From: Sipunculus nudus
Lineage: Eukaryota; Annelida; Sipuncula; Golfingiida; Sipunculidae
Reading direction: 5' to 3'
Assembly: GCA_026874595.1 (NCBI GenBank)
Contig: CM049316.1
Coordinates: forward strand, 33,799,339 to 33,863,338
DNA length: 64,000 bases
A model generated the notes under the pieces. It saw only the letters and a list, made by a program, of their open reading frames with translations. It was not told the DNA's origin and made no database searches. Numbering within the stretch: the stretch's first letter is position 1; the number at the start of each line of letters is the position of its first letter. The translations under genes were made by a program, and so were the position numbers. Of this stretch, positions 20,247-32,600 are shown in pieces.

Positions 20247-22187
20247 TATATATTTTTTAAGTAAACTGGGAGCAAGTTTGAAGATACTCAGACCTTGCAT
20301 GTGCATAGGCGGATATGTGGCCTCAGACAGGCAGTGCTAGCTGTTTTGTTACATTCACAACGTTTGATTTTAGGCGATTGTGACTGCGGAAGGGATCGTG
20401 CCTCTAAATACACTGTAAGAATTTGGTCTTATCACAAACGTGATATAAATGTGAGGGAACAATAACCAACTTGATAGTTTCTCATTACGACATAACCACG
20501 GTTGGTTTTCTTCATTCTGCCTGTTTTCTTATATACAGCGAAATCTGTCAATTACGTTCATTCACTGGACCTTATATAAAATGCAAAAACGGATTGGGAC
20601 CGTGAAAAAAGTGGTCGTTATTTTGAGGTGGTCCCTAACCGAGGTGGTCGATTAGCGAGGTTGTACTGTACATGTATATGCGTTTTAAAACTATGACAAC
20701 TACAAATATTTTGTGCCCTTCCCCGTGTCCCAAATTATGGCAGGGAACTATGGAACTCCACGTCATGCCCTGGGCTTCCGTTACCTATATATAAGGTCAT
20801 AGATTACTTCCCCTAGTCTAAGATATAAATGCCAATTGTATGAAAATGACCGTAAGTGCAATAACTAAAATAAACCTATCATTTTAGTTCCAACTGATTA
20901 TTGATTAATGTTTAGTTTCGAGTAATACATCAGTATATCAATCGTTCAAGTCCTAACATATACTATGAAGTTATTTTAATACACCTACAAAATTTGACTT
21001 AAAACAACGTTTTATGGACTTTGGTGCGAAAATATTGAGAATTTTTTTTTTATTTCAATTCATTTGTTTAGACACATTAGGTGGTCCACAGCGAAGTTGC
21101 TTGAAGAATGAAAATAATCAATATCTTTTTTTCAAATTGTACATGTGAACAGCTTAATCCATTTTCACTGATATTTTACTATATATGTACAAACTAAACA
21201 GCAAAATTCCCCTTGAATAGAACAAATTGATATCTGACGAAGTATCGCGGCGATTTCATAAAAACATTATTTTTTTGGCCTGAGGGTAGATACGTACATG
21301 GTGGCACCGATATGGGTGGTGGTTCATTTTATTTAGGATGTGGGAATGCCAACAGGCGTATTTTATCTTGATATGAAACATGATGAAACATATAAAAAAT
21401 TGACATAAGATGAGTCACACCTTTTCGACTGTTAACAGGTTAAACGACTATTTTTAAACAACGGCAGGGTGACTGTATCAGATTTAAAGGATATATTTAT
21501 AGTCTTGTGAAAATTAACAGATGTTATATCGCCTCATCTAATAAAGCAAACGTTTAGATATATGACATCAACATAGGAATATAGGACTTCTACATGTCCC
21601 ATTTCAGAACCGAATTTGGAGGGGGTTATGGAGTTGCCAAAAATCTTGAATTAATTACTTTTCAACGAAGTTCCAAACAGAGATAATTATATTCATGTCG
21701 GTTATATCATACCAATATATAAGTAAATTACCTGTTTTCTTTGACAAGTAATTAAGTTTTCTTTTTCTATGACCTTTTATACAGAGATAAAAACCGTGTT
21801 CACACTTTACATTCACCTGTATTCACTGAATACTTGGTTATCGCCTGAACGTGCACGTTTTGTTCACCCTACAATGTGTTCCTTCGTGCTTCTATTTGTA
21901 TCGATGAAACGACATCGGAAGTTGGTTATAATAGTTTATGCTAAACTCAGAAATCAGAAAAAGTCTGTAATTCTAATTATTAATATATTTCACTTCCAAT
22001 ATATATCTTTATTCTCTGATTAGCAAAGGGGGGGGGGGGGTTATATTGACTATGTCATTTTTTATGTAAATAAAAAGTTGTCCCAAATTTGATTACCCTC
22101 CCACACCAATTAGTAACCCCCTCACCTGTTTAAGATAAATTGTCGCCACTGGAACAAGGAGGAAAAGTGATTAATAATAATAATGGT

Positions 22188-22346
22188 TTAAACTTATTTA
22201 TTTTACATGGATTGTACAAATAGTTTTTATATTACTAACCACGGCACTTTTCATGGCTCAGATGGTGGCGTTCCGTAATCTGTAACTGGATCAAACCTGG
22301 GTCGCCAGCGGAGGAGCGCCGAGCGTTTTACCCCTCGACTGTCCAG
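22188..22346 (-). mobile_element. tRNA-derived SINE (family S), truncated copy
   Basis: On the minus strand it ends in ATGTAAAATAAATAAG, preceded by GTGCCGTGGTTAGT, in the same layout as the copies at 28,132 and 35,409. The B-box region (GGTTTGATCC) is retained, while the middle of the body is deleted. Confidence 0.65.
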
Positions 22347-22454
22347 GCCCCAACAATTTAGTGATACTATATAATTTATCTATAAAATTTGTACCCCACC
22401 AATCACATGATGACGGCTCGATTAAAACATAATGCATACATCTGGTCATTACTC

Positions 22455-22478
22455 GGGGGGGGGGGGGGGGGGGGGGGG
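22455..22478. repeat. Poly-G tract (G24)
   Basis: Uninterrupted run of 24 G, the longest in the window. Confidence 0.95.
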
Positions 22479-22806
22479 CTTGCCAACTTTTACACTTCAT
22501 CCTGGTGCCAAATGGTTCAATTCTCGTGTGCACTTCACCTGTGCAGAGGCCCAATATATTTTAGTTAACTTTGTACTCAGGCGCATTGACCCTGTACCTA
22601 ACTAAACATGCATGACAACTGCGTTAGTGCATTAGTGTCAACGTGAGTAAAATAAAACTTAAGGATAACTTTTTAATGAAAGATTAATTTTAAGATTTTG
22701 GACAGATTCTAACATTCTATATAGTTACATTACGCCTGGTATTTTTCTGAGTTTTACTGTATTTTTATCAAACTTTCAACATCAAGCACAGAGGCAACAT
22801 GATAAG

Positions 22807-23036
22807 TACCCCCCAGACAATCAAACCCCCGGCAATTACCCCTCGGACAATTACTGTAAAATGTATAATTTATAACATGGGGTAATTTTCGGGGGGAGGG
22901 GTAATTGTCCAGGGGTTTATTGTTCTGTGTGTAACTGATCCGGGAATAGTTGTCGGGGGGGGGGGGGGGGAGGGGGTTATTGTCTGGAGGGTAGCCATAC
23001 GGGGGTAACTGTTGGGGGAGGGGTAATTTGCCTGTG
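22807..23036. repeat. G-rich tandem repeat with inverted arm
   Basis: Degenerate units of about 20-22 bp built on GGGGTAATTGTC recur on the plus strand from 22,878 to 23,036, including G16 at 22,955-22,970. At 22,807-22,856 the same units occur in reverse orientation (CAATTACCCCTCGGACAATT), giving an inverted repeat of about 28 bp per arm around an AT spacer. Long G runs could form G-quadruplexes. Confidence 0.75.
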
Positions 23037-23984
23037 CGGTAGTTTTACTGCAGCCGAGCACAGAGACTGTTGCGTTATCATCATTAAAAACCTAACCAAA
23101 TAAGTGACTTCTAGTTATCAATCTCAAACGTTCGAAAGTGGACATCTGGCAGTATCAGATCAATGGCATTCATTGTGTTAATATATTTCTCCTTGTTATT
23201 CCTTGTTTAACAGCTATAATCGTACAAACCATTGAAACCACTAATATGGCTAGTGTTTAAAAAAGCCAGGCGGTAATTTAGCCTGAAACTAATTATACAT
23301 TATAATGGTCCAAAGGAATGAAGCCTTTCATGAAAAATATATAAGAAAATGTATCATTTTCAGGCCTTTCAAAATGAAGGCGCTGTATATTAGTAAGAAT
23401 TTCACTTGATAAGTGTGGTCTTAGGTTACTATACCAGGGTGGTATAAATTTTAAATTAAATCGTGAATAGATCGATTCTTCTTTCTACTGAATGAAGACA
23501 AAGATGACCATACAATAAGAATATATGTATTTATTTAGACCTTTCGGAGTTCATGCCTTAAATCCACCTTGTCAGGCAAAAGTTCCGAACCTGATAAAAG
23601 CTACCGGAGAAAAGCTTAGAAGTTTTTTTTTTTTTTTTTTATAGATTTCACCATGTTACTTTTGAGCTGGGCCGGATCAAGGGTGGTGGATATGATATTT
23701 AAACTAAAAAAATACATTAAAAATATTCATAAAGTTTCTGAAAAAAAGATAGTGTAAAACATTTTCGTTTCAGTTATACTCTAAAATTACTGTTTCTGCA
23801 TTTTTAAAATGTAATATAAGACGTCTTTTTCAAGCGAGCATTTATGGCCTACTCGGTCTCCCAAAACCCCTCCCCTTCAACGAAATCCTGTATCCGGCTA
23901 AGTAAAGGCACCAGCGAGGGTCAGACTTGCTGTCATCATGCAAGTCACGAATGGACCGTCTCAGCCAGCACAGAAAATAAGACA
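23037..23984. other. Intergenic, no gene seen
   Basis: Contains a T19 run (about 23,623-23,641) and, at about 23,670-23,900, a repeat-like fragment bounded by GCCGGATCAAGGG and CTGTATCCGGC. No coding sequence. Confidence 0.5.
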
Positions 23985-25680
23985 ATATAAGATGCACCCG
24001 TGGAAAATTCATGGTTCTATATGATAGTTTTATAATAAGCTGGTTTTTATTATGTGCTACGCTCTTTACACAGCGCTTTACCTTTAGGCCTACTACCTAT
24101 ATCGTAAGCGCTGTTTGTTATGACCTCGTATCCTGAATTGCTACACCAGAGGGGAGCACTGTATTTCTGTCCAAACAGATGAGACCTTGTGCTGGAAGAC
24201 ACAGCCAAGCGAGGAATACACGGCGCCAATGTTGTTCATTTCGTTTTGAGTGACAGCTCATCGCCCCGGTAACCGTCTGAACAGGCCACAGGCTCAGAGA
24301 GAATGGCCCCAGACGTGGTTTGCTTAGGTCCTTGGGCACATAGGATGCCCGGCCGGTGAGCTGTAATTCAAACGAAACGTAACAACAAAGGCTGCGTGCA
24401 CACTGGAGCCTCGGGAGCGTAATTATGTGCTTTTCGCAGAGACTGTTGTTCATGACATAAAGATCACTTGTGCTAGGATTCCCTTAAAGAAGGTCAGCAA
24501 ATAATGGAAAATTATGCTATTCAAGCAATCGGACAAAGACGTAGGCGTATGGCATTAATAGTGTATACGAATTATGCACAATTGAATGTTAACAAAGCGT
24601 TATGTCGATTGTATATATAAACCATTTATACTGTAAATAATTTGAAGAAATTATATAACTGTATACAAAGAAGTGAAGCTGCCATTGTGGAAAGACAGGC
24701 TCGGGCAAATGAATCCTAAAATGTTTGTCCTGCGGTTTGTTGATTGGCTTCAAGATGATCGGTTGCTACAGTCTGCAGCGCTGACATGAAGTGAACAAGT
24801 GTCAAGCGCTACAGCCTCTGGCGGGGAGAGTTTATACTATGCAAGTTTGCACGGATCCATGCAAACCCTCAGACACGTATATGCCTTGTGTAGCGTGAGG
24901 AAACCAAACAACCCCCACATATTATCACTGATACAGATGCTTAGACCCAGTTGGAACCAATACCTTTATTGATTGATCAGTATGAAAGGAAGTATTGTCA
25001 CTTACTCTAAATGAAATCAGATATTTCTTCGTCTCCGTCGGGCATATATACAACTCCCGAATGGAAGGATGGCAACAGTTGAACTGTGCAAGTTCAAAGA
25101 TTAAAAAACATGTACAGTCGCACATAAAGGTAATATATCGATATAATTGATATCTATTAAGTTTATTTCTATATATGAATGCAAGATTGCTTCACCATCC
25201 CACAACAAGCACTGGTATTTCATGTAACAGGTCCCTCCAAGTACCGCAGGGTGAACTCTCCCACAGATGTATCGATGGAGTCCGTCCGTGTCGGGCTCAA
25301 TGATCGGACACTGATGATGCTGCCCTGAGATAAATGGCAGGTGTGTTTTGATTTAAATAAATTTAACACATAAAGGTGTATCTGGATTTTTCAGAAAATT
25401 GCGAAAAGTCAGCGTAAAACCGTAAGAACAATCCTTTACTTTTTGGAGGTCATTAGAATCGACATAATCTATATATATTTTTTCTTTTATACCATTATGA
25501 CAAAAGATAAATTTCCTTTTTCCACATGAGGAAGCCGCTAATTCGTATGCATTTATTCTGCCACTGGCCAAGTCAAACCGGAGATTGAAGCTCCACAGTG
25601 TTTATTCATGAAAATGCACACACGAACACATGACCGATAAGGAGATTATGGTTTATAGGCTCCGACTGCAGAATCTAGTT
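23985..25680. repeat. Dispersed repeat, copy 2 of 2, interrupted
   Basis: Matches 2466-3535 block by block: GATGCACCCGTGGAAAATTC hairpin, AAATTATGCTATTCAAG, ACGAATTATG, ATTTGAAGAAATTATATAACTG and the 3' block ACACATGACCGATAAGGAGAT with GGCTCCGACTGC. It is longer because of inserted DNA at about 24,050-24,455 (GC-richer, carrying a 111-codon minus-strand frame I do not recognise) and about 24,760-25,330. Confidence 0.5.
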
Positions 25681-26863
25681 TGTTAACAGAATCTCTATCA
25701 ATTTAAAGAAGTACTGGTCATTTATTTTTATGTTTCAAAGTCCCAGGATATTACGAGTCAGAAAAGAAAAAAAATGGCATCCACAAACCAGTGCGACTGT
25801 TGGAATTTTTTTGTTGGTTATGAGCCAGTAGGTGTAATGATACGCTACCAAGGACCCGAATGTACGGTTCACCCAACTTGGTTCATGCTAGGATAATTGC
25901 GTACTACCGTTTTGCTGAGGTTAACTTATAAATTGTGCAGTTGTCCATAGTTATGTTAACTTAGCATTAAATACCGCTACGCTATGAAGCATAAAGTGCA
26001 AATAATTTAAAACTGCCTGACCAGCACTGTTCATATCAAGCGTCTATATTAAGCGAACCCTGGCCTAAAATAAGATTCACGGCATGTGTGAATGGGCAGA
26101 TGTCAGGAGGGTATATTTGGCTTAAATGTTATAGAGCTGATAACTGCATCTTTTCAAACTACACGCCCTCATTTTTGTCATGTTACCTCTTTGGTATGGT
26201 GTTTGCACTAATAGTATATCCCTACATCCAAGGTTTAAATGTAAAAATACTGCATTGTTAATCTAAATTTTTTCGTGTACGTTAAATATTGGTCAATGCG
26301 GGATTTCGGCTTTAAAAAGCCACATATAAAGGTGTGACGTCGACACGTGTGGACTAGGATAGTCTAGAGGTAGTCTATTCATTAATTGTCATATATAATA
26401 TATGTGATATATATATATATCGGTGTGTGAAGGTCAAATGCCCAAAGTAAATTCTCACGCACGAGGGACATCGTTCGACTCATCCCTGCCACCTGTTGGG
26501 TGTTTATGGCACTAGTACACATTCAGACTGATGGTTCACCACACGATTAGCAAAAATTGCAGCACCAATGCCATCAAATATACTCACGACAAACGTTTTT
26601 ACATCATCATAATTCTGCACTAAGTTATATAGGCTCCTGAGACTCAAACAACCCACAATTTTAGAATCATATAAAAGCAGAACTGTAACTTTGATTTTAC
26701 CACTAATTTATTTTGGCTATGTCATATTTTGTTATTGTTTCTTTAATAGTTCATGCTATATTTATGCATAATAAATATTTGACTCCGCCGGGTAGTGTCT
26801 ACAAAAAATTTTTCAATGAACTAGTGTTGAAATATTATCAGCCAATCCTCGACCTAGACCATT

Positions 26864-26930
26864 GCTCCCGAGACCAAGAACCATGGCTCCCGAGACCAAG
26901 AACCATGGCTCCCGAGACAAAGACAAATGA
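26864..26930. repeat. 22-bp tandem repeat, three units
   Basis: GCTCCCGAGACCAAGAACCATG twice exactly (written here as GCTCCCGAGACCAAG + AACCATG), then a third diverged unit, followed by looser CCGAGACC motifs. The style resembles subterminal repeats of a DNA transposon. Confidence 0.8.
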
Positions 26931-27913
26931 TCCAAGACCAAACTATCCGAGACCGAGACCAAAGGTTCCGAGACCGAAAACTCGATAAAATGTTTTATTC
27001 TTGGCTTGTTTTCTCTTTTTTTTCTAAAGTGTATCAGTGAAATATCTTTGCGCGGTCGATGATATTTTGCTACAAATAAAAAGGCAATGTAGATATATAA
27101 CCTATATTGTTGAGGCATAAAAATGTTAAACAGAAAACATTCGCTATATAACCTGAAATTCTGCTCGTTTTTTTATATATTTTATTAAGACGTTTTCAAC
27201 ATATTAATATTCAACGTAATATTATATAAAAATGATATAAATAGTAAATAACTATATGGAAGGCATACATTAAAATCGCATAAAAGAACACACTACATGT
27301 AAATTACTGGCAGTAGATAATAACAAGTTAAAAATAATAAATCCTTTATTCACACCGTTGATTGAAGAGATATATTTAGTCATTTTTAAGAGACCAAAAT
27401 TTCCATTGAACGATTGTGGCATTCCGTTTCAAAGTTCAGGGGCATCATGCATGAATCGCCTTACACCATAATTAACCGGTCTGGTTTTGGGCAGCTTTAA
27501 CACAGTGCTTCAGGATATACTAGTTATAGAAACCGACCAAGTTAATAAGGTTATATAGGGTCCTTAATGTAGTCTAGTAATTGTCCAGTGAGGGCTTTAT
27601 GGACCACTGGTAATAATTTGTGCTGCATCCTATATCGGGGTTTTAACCAACGCAAGGCTTAAAAATATGGAGCCCCATGTTCATGGCAATATCCCGCCAC
27701 AGGTAGGATTTTCTGAAGTCTTAGCAATTCTGGCTCTGCTGAACTATACAGGAGAGAATTAGAGCAGTGAAGTCTAGACAAAACTAGTTCCCGCACCAAA
27801 GATCAAGAAGTCAAGAGAAGAACAGAAAACGAGACCCAGAATGAGAATTGCAAACGTTGATCTCCAGACCTTCATCCCTGCTGGACAACTGTCTCTGTAT
27901 TATTCGGTGATTT

Positions 27914-27915
<2 letters not shown>

Positions 27916-27943
<28 letters not shown>
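27916..27943. repeat. (GT)n microsatellite
   Basis: Uninterrupted GT run. Confidence 0.95.
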
Positions 27944-27946
<3 letters not shown>

Positions 27947-28131
27947 AAAATTATTAATGTTTATAAACTGTATATCAATCTAATAAATAAACTGAAGAGA
28001 CTTATTGAGTTTTATTTATTTTAAGTTAGCACTTTTTGCATGATCATAATATTACACAATTTGATACACAACTATACATCATATACTTTATATACCAATA
28101 ATGATACAGGTATATTACATTTCTCTTATAA

Positions 28132-28370
28132 ATTTATTTATTTTACATGAATTGAACAAATAGTTAATATAACTAATCAAGGCACTCCCAATGACTCAGA
28201 TAATAGCGTTCGGTGGTCTGTAGGGGTGGAGAAAACCTGAGAACCCGGAGAAAACCACCTGCCTTGGACGGGCAACTACAACATATTCTCATAGCCACGC
28301 GGGGGGATCGAACCCGGGTCGCCAGTGGGGGGAGTCGAGCGTATTTCCCCTCGATTGTTCAGACCCCCTT
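28132..28370 (-). mobile_element. tRNA-derived SINE (family S), near full length
   Basis: Reads on the minus strand: a Pol III B box GGGTTCGATCCCC (28,304-28,316), the GCGTGGCTATGAGA block, a body with GGTTTTCTCC and ACAGACCACCGAACGC, and a 3' tail ATGTAAAATAAATAAATT. The same order is seen on the plus strand at 35,409-35,641. Confidence 0.78.
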
Positions 28371-28371
28371 T

Positions 28372-29057
28372 AGCATTTATGCTCAAGCTATTGATGTTTT
28401 ATACTGTGTAATTAGTTTGCTATCCAATATCCCAATTCCAGACAACAGTTTAATAAAATAAATATCAATACAGATCATTAAAAGAAAAATCTTAGAGTAA
28501 GTGATAGCCCAAATCTTAATGGCTTTTACAGATAGTGGTGTCCCCCCTCCCGAAGCCCCCACAAGTGAACCTTAAATATCTGTCAATAAGAGGAGTGTGA
28601 TCACGCCCCTCGACTGCCTCAGCCGGCCCTTTTTCCAACCATTGAGTCGCGTGCAGCACCAAACCAGTCAATACAACAGTCAGGATCGAGGACCGCTTAG
28701 TTTCACCCGGGGCGTATCTGGCCGACGCTTCGTTCTGTCTAAACTGTGATTAGTCCGACAGGCAAAACCGTCAGCACCAGTTTTCATGCCACGATTCCTA
28801 GCTCAGGTCTAATCGTTAACAGACTTTACAACGTTAGCACATAATAGAAGCGTCAATACTATACGCCCAGCTTGTTAAGGAACTGGGCAGCAAGGCTTGA
28901 GCTGCGGATGTTCCAGCACAGCTAAACTTTATTGCACCGTATGTGGACGTGTATCTTCCTATTCACACGGTGCGGGACTGCGCTAAGACCTACCCCAGCT
29001 AATTATCAGCGACCAGCTCTTGGGATCATGGTTTTTCAGCAGTTGTGACTACAATAC
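28372..29057. promoter_or_regulatory. Upstream region of the aquaporin gene
   Basis: No clear TATA box. The proximal 400 bp are GC-richer than the surroundings. TTTTTCAG at 29,033-29,040, about 30 bp before the first ATG, could be the acceptor of a 5' UTR intron, so the true promoter may lie further upstream. The boundaries given are those of the gene-free region, not a mapped promoter. Confidence 0.3.
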
Positions 29058-29069
29058 TGAAATTTGCAA

Positions 29070-29654
29070 ATGTATATGGCAAAGGAAAGAGGAGATAAAA
29101 CTATGGCAACGGAGAAATTGTTATCATTTAAAGAAGAGATACGGACATACCAGTTTTGGAAGGCGGCCAGATGTGAGTTTTTAATAACATTATTGTATGT
29201 TTTCATCGGATGTGGGAGTCTCACTGAATGGGGTAAAATTTCTACGAAGGATGAGCTTAAAACAGCGTTAGCCTTTGGTTTGGCTACGGCGAGTCTTGTA
29301 CAGTGTGTAGGTCATATCAGCGGGGCACACATGAACCCCGCAGTGACTTTAGCAATGCTGGTGACGCGAAGCGTGACTGTTCTACGGGCGGTCGTCTACG
29401 TGATAGCTCAATGCTTAGGGGCAATCGCAGGAGCTGGAATTCTATACGGACTCACCCCCGGGGAAGCCCGTGGGGGGTTAGGGGTCCTAAGTGTCCATCA
29501 TGAACTGGGGTTAGGACAATCATTCGGGGTAGAGTTCATGATAACTTTTCTTTTAGTGTTCACAGTTTTTGCCAATCTAGATCCTAAGCGTGCCGACATG
29601 GGCTCCAGATCACTGGCAATAGGCTTGTCTGTGGTGCTTGGCCATCTGTTTGCG
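29070..29654 (+). CDS. AQP: Aquaporin exon 1
   Basis: Encodes residues 1-195: helices 1-5, loop B with the first NPA, and His192 of the selectivity filter. Ends GGCCATCTGTTTGCG|GTAAGT in phase 0. It corresponds to vertebrate exons 1 and 2 in one piece. Confidence 0.95.
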
Positions 29655-32600
29655 GTAAGTCAACAAAACATTTCCTTTCTACATCGATCGCATCCAATAA
29701 CACTCTTACCCATGTACATTCAAGGGCTTATCGTTCGCTCGAGGACCCGCTTGGCAACCACCTACATGGCCCAATTGTGAAACAGTTGTTACAAACACGG
29801 AGGTCGAGAGCGTCAAAAGAAAAGGCTGATTCTGTTATTACCTCCGGTTTGCCAAACACTCGTATTTGTCAATAATGCTGGCGAGACAATAACATTTGAT
29901 CGTTAAATAGTGACACCCAAAACACATTGATTGTCGTTTCGACGCAGGGCACGAACAAATCACTCCTTTCCCTGTCATTATGAAAAAATTGCAATGACTT
30001 GAAACCACCAAAATGTTGATGATTACCTTATACTGGTATATAATAAGCTAAGAACTGGGGGTCTTTATTAGTACTTAGCTTTTTTTAAAGGATCAATTGG
30101 CATTAGATGACTAAGTGCCAGTTATTCTCTCACAGATCTGACACTTGCGCACTACCCAACACACCACCTGATTACCCAGTGATTGCGTTCATTGATGCGA
30201 TTCTAAGTCGGATGATAAAAGATTTCCCTCGATGGCAAACAATCAGCATCAACAATTATATTTAACGTTAAGCTAGCAATAAAACAAAAAGTAAATGACT
30301 GTGCTGTAAAATGATTTTAGACTTTTGATGAATGATATAAGGCTTTCTGTTTCTCCTCATTTTGCGATGGGTTTTGGCATTAAGGACGAAAAAGTAGTAT
30401 TATTATAGAAACGTATAAGTCGGATTATAAAAGTTCAATCCGCCAAAATGGCAATACTGTCTTACACACGCATATATCTTTTTCAGGTCTACGCGGTGAT
30501 ACAGTCGTATACTTTTCAAACGTTTTCGACAAAACACATATCATTCAGGGTCAATTGATAATACACAAATATCATGCAAGAGTGTTTGATAATACAAACG
30601 CATATACTGTCAATGTTATTTGAGAATAAACAAAAATACTATTAAGGAAAGTTGATACTCTACAATTATTATACAATTTAGTGATATTTGATTATACATA
30701 TATAAACCATTACAAACATTATCTGGTAATACAAACGTACATCCTTTATGGTTTTTTTATAATTCTTTCCATTGTCCTTCACAAAATATGGCCTTTGAGA
30801 AAGTTTGATCAAAAGCATTTCATCCCGCATTGTTTTACAGTCCATCAAACGCAAGCAAGCTAGAAATCACATTGGTATTTCAAGCATGTAATACAGTTGG
30901 GTAGATAAATAGGTCCAAGAAGAAGTAAATGATTAATATTGTATTTTTCCAAGCGAATTAACGTTAAAACACGCAATCGCTTATTCAATCAGTTTGAACA
31001 CGGAACCTGCAGGGTTCCATAGACATCCATCGATTACCACAAGGGAAATTGATATCCACACCGATAGGCAAGCAACACCAATTATTATTAGTACCGCTCC
31101 AATGCTATCCATGTAATTGGATTGCTTCCCGACGCGGAGGTTTGCCATCTGATTGTGTAGACTCGCTCGGCTTTTCCAACCATGTATATATTGTCTGGCA
31201 GTTGGCCATTGTTCATATTAATCATACATGGCGGAGGGACTAATTTAATCCATCACGTCCCATGGTCACGTGCTTGGCACCTGTCAAACCTCCTATGCGA
31301 TGTAATCGAAATAACCCGGCTAAAACGGTATTATGTATTGATTATTTTTGTAAATCTACTTACCATCCCAGGATTAAATCTGCCCTTACGCAAATTCTGA
31401 CTTTATATTTATAACTATTCACTGTGTATAAGTTTACTTCAGATGTTTGCAGTTACCATTGGTCCCCACATTTAACATTTAATGGGCCTGTAAAAACGTT
31501 ACTCAGGGAGTTCTGGATCAATTTTGATTCATAATGTTTAAGACTGAAAGCTTGTGTCCCATTTTATTTTGATATCATAAAATGTGAAATGAGTTATATA
31601 TATCTAACTGCTCGGCTAAAAATCAATTAATATATAATGTAAGTTTTGAGAATTAATATCGACAAATCCCGGGTAAACGTGCTATATTACGCTGCACTTT
31701 ACATTTATGTCTATTCCCGACAAATCTGAATTATCTTCGGGCCTGCCTAAGGAATATAAATCGGTTTAATACACATTGTAAAGTGCCCTTTTTTTGTTTA
31801 ACGGGAGGAGCTCTCTCGCTGCAAAATAGACTTTTGCCCTGCTCTCAATCAACCTGATTTCTCAGAGATGGCGGTAGAGCGCTGATATGGCCGAGGAGGG
31901 TCTTCCCCCGGGGCTTAGACTGAAAGTCATAGATAATCTCGTGACTGCTCGAGGTCTCACGAGATGTAATTGTTAACCAAGACCGTAGACAGCTGACTGA
32001 TTTAACGACCAATCTTTATCCCATAAGATGCGGACCACGTTTCTAGCCACTAACAATCGATATTATAGGACCCTTTGTTAAAATACATCAGCTGAACAGC
32101 AAGGCGAAGACTTGGTGTTATACTGCGGGCGGTATCGTCTATCAATATTAAACATGCCTGCTATCGTTACGCCGCCATAGTGGTCAGACTGTCATACTCA
32201 GGTTTTGAGCCTGTCCCTGCATGCGCTTGGGGTAATTGGTATAAATGCACAATGATATACACTGTATACTGAGGTGCGAGAGTAATTTGAAGACAACATT
32301 ATACATGTAATCTTTTTGTGTTTTATCTTAATTTAGGGAGTTTTCTGTTTTTATCCTAAACCAACAATTGGATCTTATATTCTTCGCCAAGCCCATGAAA
32401 TTAACTCAATTATCAATTTCCCATTTCCTTGAACCCATTACTTCGTTTCCCCAAAAGGCGCCTTCCAGGACCATCTTGTCTGGCCCATGGAGAGCCTAAC
32501 ATAGTAATGGCAAATGTCACTTTCATATTTAGCCTTGCTTTCCCAATTATAGACATTGATTCAGGTTCGACAAGGTAAATATAATAAATGGCAGATTACC

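Larger units (their letters stand above)
19601..22187. other. Intergenic repeats, no gene seen
   Basis: Contains a dispersed repeat fragment (19,733-19,850), a compound CT/TA microsatellite, a pogo-like terminus at about 20,590-20,668 (GGTGGTC repeats ending GTACTGTA), a T-run at 21,042 and a G13 run at 22,028-22,040. No supported coding sequence. Confidence 0.55.
25745..28131. other. Intergenic repeats, no gene seen
   Basis: Holds a short TA run (26,408-26,420), a 22-bp tandem repeat (26,864-26,930) followed by GAGACC-rich sequence to 26,985, and a (GT)n run. No supported exon. Confidence 0.5.

Noticed and set aside
24118-24453. 111-codon minus-strand frame as a gene
   Set aside because: Lies in DNA inserted in a dispersed repeat, no recognisable domain and no splice context. 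Kept only as an insert worth searching.
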